Of a stretch of DNA of 64,000 bases, positions 35,786 through 64,000 are shown in pieces. Under the pieces are notes generated by a model. That model saw only the letters and a list, made by a program, of their open reading frames with translations, made no database searches and was not told where the DNA came from. Made by a program: the position numbers and the translations under genes. Each line of letters starts with the position of its first letter. Position 1 is the stretch's first letter. Origin of the DNA: Berghia stephanieae (taxonomy: Eukaryota; Mollusca; Gastropoda; Nudibranchia; Aeolidiidae); assembly GCA_034508935.3 (NCBI GenBank), contig CM067452.1:15457658-15521657 (forward strand). Reading direction: 5' to 3'.

Positions 35786-35878
<93 letters not shown>
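35703..35878. repeat. Inverted GA/CT tracts
   Basis: A 42-bp GA run (35704-35745), a 16-bp spacer, then about 115 bp of CT repeat. The two arms are complementary and could form a hairpin. Confidence 0.9.
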
Positions 35879-35880
<2 letters not shown>

Positions 35881-35979
35881 TCCTATTTCATCTGTCACAC
35901 TGTTTGACAATATTCATCACCTGGCTCACTTGTACTTGTAATATCGGGTGTAAGGTAAACTTTTGAACAATTATTATTA

Positions 35980-36590
35980 TTTATAAAATGCAGAAACTTT
36001 TCAAATAAACGGATTGACTAGATATTAATTCGATTCGACAAGTAGAACACAAAAGCGGAATTTGCGAATACCCGGTCCAGACATAAGCGTCATGGTCTTA
36101 TTTATAAAGTGCAGAATCTTTGCAAATAAACGGATAAAATAGAGATTAATTCGATTCGAAAGGTGGAACACAAAAGCAGAATTTGCGAATGCCCGGTCCA
36201 GACATAAGCGTCATTGTCTTATTTATAAAGTGCAGAAACTTTGCAAATAAATGGAAAAAATAGAGATTAATTCTAATCGAACAGTGGAACACAAAGGCAG
36301 AATTTGCGAACAACCTAACACATAAGTGTCGTGGTCTTATTTATAAAATGCAGAAACTTTGCAAATAAACGGATAGACTAGATATTAATTCGATTCGAAA
36401 AGTGGAACACAAATGCAGAATTTGCGAATACCCGGTCCAGACATAAGCGTTATGGTCTTATTTATAAAGTGCAGAAACTTTGCAAATAAACGGATAAGAT
36501 AGAGATTAATTCGATTCGAAAGTGGAATGCAAATGCAGAAGTTGTGAATACCCGGTCCAGACATAAGCGTCATGGTCTTGTTTAAATGAA
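35980..36590 (+). repeat. 121-bp satellite, five units
   Basis: Unit starts (tttataaaatgcagaaac) are at 35980, 36101, 36222, 36340 and 36461. Each has 'aattcgattcga', 'gaatttgcgaa' and 'ccggtccagacataagcg'. The third unit is 118 bp and more diverged. Confidence 0.9.
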
Positions 36591-36599
36591 ACAATGCAA

Positions 36600-37260
36600 T
36601 TTTAAAAAATATATGGTCATTGAGTAATTAAGCTAAATATGCGGAGTTCAAATAGATAACTTGATCTCTGAAATTTTTTATTATTAGCTGTTTTTATTCT
36701 CCATCATTTAGATTATGTGATTAAGTTTATAATTGAAATACAAACTTTATCTCACTTATCAATGTTTTGCAATAAAGGAGAGTGTGAGTGAACCTGTGCA
36801 AAGGAAATTATTTGAGAGTGATATTTATCATGCTTTTCAGTTTGTAGTTGAATTCTAGAAAGGATTCTTTATAGTTCTCATTGATTGTATGTCAGTATGT
36901 CAGTCTTTAGGACACCGATTACCCTAATGCGGCCACAATTTACAATGTGACGGCCACAAGCCCGTTAAACGCAGAGTGGGGTATTGTTGTTTGCAAGTAA
37001 TGCTATGGTTTTAATAGGATATCTGTCTCCTATTAAAATACATTCCTGTGTTGGATTTTGGATTACATTCATGTCTTCTTCGGATTTTGGGATATTTAAT
37101 TTTCATGGATTGTGATTGTGATTTTCAAGACTATTAATGTAAGTAAATGCCCAAATAGATATTTTTCTTCATTTATTCTTTTTTTTTTTTTAGTTTTGTT
37201 TTGAAGCATTTATTAAGAAATAATGTACATATGCACTTATACACCACAGACTGCTTTCAA
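36600..37260. other. No gene seen
   Basis: AT-rich sequence without a recognisable exon or element. Confidence 0.35.
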
Positions 37261-37265
37261 CTACT

Positions 37266-37436
<171 letters not shown>

Positions 37437-37499
37437 GTGCATTGAGTGAAATCCCAATCATGGTTGCCCAAATAAAACTGGCGCTAGAATCCCGACTAC

Positions 37500-38319
37500 C
37501 TGTCTAAACGAATGTTGTTTGTACGATACATACTAACTACACGTTCAATATCGGGGGCAGAAAATATACGTTTGGTTTTATGAAATTAAAACAGTAGTCC
37601 CACATTGTTCTTTGATGTTATTTGTGGTTGCATTTGCTTTGAAACTTACACATTATATTGTGTTACATTGTTTACAAAATATTTCTGGTACTCGTATGCA
37701 TGTGTAGTCAACGGTCAATCGTGTTCTTTATTATTTTATTATTAATTTTGGCTTGGCATCTTACATATGTGAATTTGACAGGTTGTTATGGATGGTAATT
37801 ACTCGTATAACATTAAGTGATTTTTAAACATTTTTACGGCGTTTTAATTGTCTTTCTTGCATTCATTGCCGAGCACCTCCACTTTTCTGTTACTATTTTA
37901 ACGATCAGCTGATTTTTCTCTTGCCTCCCCTTTAATTTCGCGGACTTTTTTCAGAACGAGGCGTGGAGGGACTAATAAAAGACGACTTCGAAGAAAGTTA
38001 TTAAGTGACCAGTTTGACGATTTTCACACCAAACCCTTATAGGGTGGATATAAAAGAATCTTGCCAAACCCTATTATTGGCAAGTCATTTGAATGGCAAA
38101 AGTTTAAGTTATTGTCTCTATAACGATAATGCTCGATTTGTGAACTGACTTGGGGGAACAAATAAATCGAATTTTGAAAAATAAAAACAACAACAAATCT
38201 GAAACTTATCACAGCAATGATGCTCGCCCGCGGCAAAGATAAATGTAAGGGTCCTAAAAGCTCAGTAGTAGGAGGGCAATCGCCTCGTCGGTGATTTGGA
38301 CCGTCGACCAAGGAACGAT
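37500..38319. other. No gene seen
   Basis: A tRNA-like SINE head may be present as complement around 38240-38310 (gatttggaccgtcgacc; 'gggtcctaaaagctcagtag'). Otherwise unassigned. Confidence 0.3.
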
Positions 38320-38470
38320 TTTGGCGTCACTCGGCTCTTTGTTATTGTTTTTAGCCAGCCATTTTTATGAGTATTTCTCATATTAATCAGACGAAAAAGG
38401 TTTAAGGTAACACATCGTTTTGTGTCCGTTATATCCAACTGGCGAATTTTGTGAGTTGTGTGTTTTCTTT
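38320..38470 (+). mobile_element. MITE family A, partial and diverged
   Basis: Contains ggcgtcactcggctctttgt, 'agccagccatttttatgag' and 'ccgttatatcc'. The right end is lost in a T/G tract. Confidence 0.45.
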
Positions 38471-39711
38471 TGTTGTTGTTTTTTTTTTTTGTTTTTTTTG
38501 TTTTTGTTTTTTTTTTTTGTTTTGTTTTGTTTTTTAAAGTGCGTAGCATCAATTGATGTGGAGGAAAGTAGCCTATTCTGAGATAGATTCCCGTCCTATT
38601 CAAAGGATGGCAAACAATATTTGACCATAAAAACCCGGATAAAATCTTGCTGTATACCTTGGAAGGAATCTTTTTTTTTTTTTTTTTTTGGTGAAATAAG
38701 TCATTTCGAGCTTCGATATCATAATATTATTAAAATATATTCATTTGTGTTTATAATGAAAACTTGGCATTTTAATTTGTCTGATTTGGAATTCTTTTCA
38801 TAAACTATCTGCTATTCCCGGAAAATTGAAACATGGTCGGTGGTCGTGAAATGAGTGCCGACATAGGTGAGCGAGTGCACAAATGAAAACAAACAATGCA
38901 AACTCTCAAAACGCCAACATAGATCAAAGATCGATTTTGAGACAAAGTATTTTTTAAAACCTTATGGACCATCATGTTTAGAATGATACGCTTTGCTTAG
39001 TTTCTTTATAATTCATCAAAATCAAACGGAGGCCACGTTACATAAAAAAGACAAAAGTCCAAGTAGAGGACAAATCACAAGACACAACATTTTCATTTTC
39101 TTACTTCGCTCTCGGGCTCGGGTGTCTTGAAATCTGGGGAAATGCTCTCTTCTAATATGTCATACTGAATATAATATTTTTAAAATGTCTATGTTCCTTG
39201 TATTTTTGTTTTTGTTTTTTTTTTTTTCTCTAGCCCAGGCACATAATTGACATAATGTCACAAATGTCGGAAAATCTACCATCGTTGGTCTGGATTAGAT
39301 AGAAAACTGAGTGACTGAGTAAGACATTTTCATGATGAGTATTAGTATGATGGCACCACATACGGGCCCACCTCTGCGTAAAATCATTTTCATTGAATGA
39401 GGACTTGTTTATGAACAAATCTCTGTTCAAAATTGACCCCCCAAAAAGTCATTATGTCTTCAGTTGAATTTATTGAGTTTATTAAAGTCCTGCCATTTAA
39501 ATCATAGGTAGTGATTGATTCAAATTTTGATCTTACAGAACTGTCACTGTGTCACCTCTCTTATCTAGGTTAGTGGATGTGATTGCGATGTCCTTTCATT
39601 TTTGCTAAACTACAATACTGTAATCTCCCTTATCTCTCCAGTTAAGACCGGGTGAAATTTCGCCTCTACAACTGCAACACGATGTTGGCAGTCCCATCTC
39701 CACCTATCTAT

Positions 39712-63087
<23,376 letters not shown>

Positions 63088-63564
63088 GTGAGTGTACGGA
63101 TTAAATTGGTTTATAAACACAGATAGAACTGTAAAATGTCTGACAATTGACAGTGTTCCCACAACATCTCTACAATCTTTTTTTTGTTTTGTTTTGTTTG
63201 TTTTATTTTGGTCATCCTGATCAAGTATACTCTTTTTAAATTGAAGTTTTAAAATAGCTTTCTTGAAATGATTCGTTTTGCTTCAAACCAGAACTGATCG
63301 AGTTATTTACTGTAAGTTATATAATGTGACAATAAGACTTTAATTCAGTTTTTTTTTCTTAAAGTAATGATGGAGGGAGAGACTCGGGATATTAAATATG
63401 GAAGGACTCTTGATTATGATAATTTAATGTATCTGTTTTCCATTGGCGGTACAAATTCATCCAGAGTGATGCACCCTTAAAGACAACTTAACCTCTGGGG
63501 TCAAGTCTGTATAAAATTTTAATTTTTAAAAAAGCATGAGACTTTCCTTCAATTTTAGATGATT

Positions 63565-63775
63565 TCATTGGCTCAGCAGCACAGTCTTTGCTTCGTACCC
63601 GAAAGGTACCGAGTTCGATCACCCACCGCTGCACTGTGTGGCCTTGAACAAGTCATCTCACCCTAGCTCAATTTGCGGCGCTGCACTGCGGCTGAGGCCT
63701 GGGTTATTCCAGTCTTCCCTTTGAATAGAGCCTAGAGACAAATTTTCCCCTAAGGGATGAATAAAGGGAATTTAT
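63565..63775 (+). mobile_element. Family-2 SINE, nearly complete
   Basis: Head 'attggctcagcagcacagtc', B box ggtaccgagttcgatcaccc, end gggatgaataaagggaattt, followed by a TTA/TTTA repeat. It lies in intron 12. Confidence 0.75.
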
Positions 63776-64000
63776 TTTATTATTTATTTATTTATTATTT
63801 AAAAATTACAGTTAAAATAACATTAACTGAGAATTCGGTTTGTGCTTTTTAAAATAAATTTTTGAAGGACTATATTTTTTGAGGTGCATCTGTCTGGTAT
63901 GAATTTGATAAAGGGTGCATATTTTGTTATTTCTGGGGGGTTTTTGTTGGAGTTTTTTTGGGGTTTTTTTTGGTCTAACTGTTTGTGGATGAAAAAAAGC
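63776..64000. other. Intron sequence to the window edge
   Basis: T/G-rich sequence. No further kinase exon before the edge. Confidence 0.5.

Overview
This is an AT-rich, intron-rich, heavily repetitive eukaryotic window. Long triplet microsatellites, at least four tRNA-headed SINE families, CR1-like and RTE-like LINE pieces, several MITE families and satellite arrays fill most of it. The style suggests a marine invertebrate animal (lophotrochozoan, cnidarian or invertebrate deuterostome), but I cannot name the phylum. Only two host gene loci are convincing.

(1) About 1.8-32 kb holds three copies of an intronless major-facilitator (MFS) transporter gene that looks like the oxalate/formate-antiporter group. 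Copy 2 (minus strand, 18776-20446) has an intact 556-codon frame. Copy 1 (plus, 3874-5520) carries an internal stop. Copy 3 (plus, about 31329-31925) is truncated and mosaic. Copies 1 and 2 lie in an inverted duplication of about 5 kb (about 1766-6870 versus 18055-23445). Elements present in one arm only give a relative history.

(2) From about 39.7 kb to beyond the right edge, twelve exons of a plus-strand gene can be joined with consistent splice phases. They encode a mitochondrial-type leader, a complete pseudouridine-5'-phosphate glycosidase (PsuG/IndA fold) and the start of a PfkB-type sugar/pseudouridine kinase. This is a bifunctional pseudouridine-degradation enzyme. Two conserved exons each lack one base in a short homopolymer.

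Layout. 0.4-1.8 kb: candidate hAT-like element. 1.8-6.9 kb: transporter copy 1 arm. 6.9-13.2 kb: SINEs, a short non-LTR element (called element B here), MITEs and an RTE LINE piece inside a SINE. 13.5-16.9 kb: triplet arrays around CR1-like LINE remains. 17.0-18.05 kb: Ty3/Gypsy-like LTR fossil. 18.05-23.4 kb: transporter copy 2 arm. 23.3-24.6 kb: duplicated minisatellite. 24.6-30 kb: degenerate satellites and a THAP-like fragment. 30.3-31.9 kb: transporter copy 3. 32-39.5 kb: MITEs, GA/CT tracts and satellites. 39.6-64 kb: the pseudouridine gene, its introns full of LINEs, SINEs and MITEs.

The most novel item is in intron 7 of the pseudouridine gene. A 3.17-kb element (54027-57194) with imperfect terminal inverted repeats and a 5-bp target duplication interrupts a SINE. 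It carries remains of a long uncharacterised protein family that I recognise as multi-copy in invertebrate predicted proteomes. This may be an undescribed DNA transposon group.
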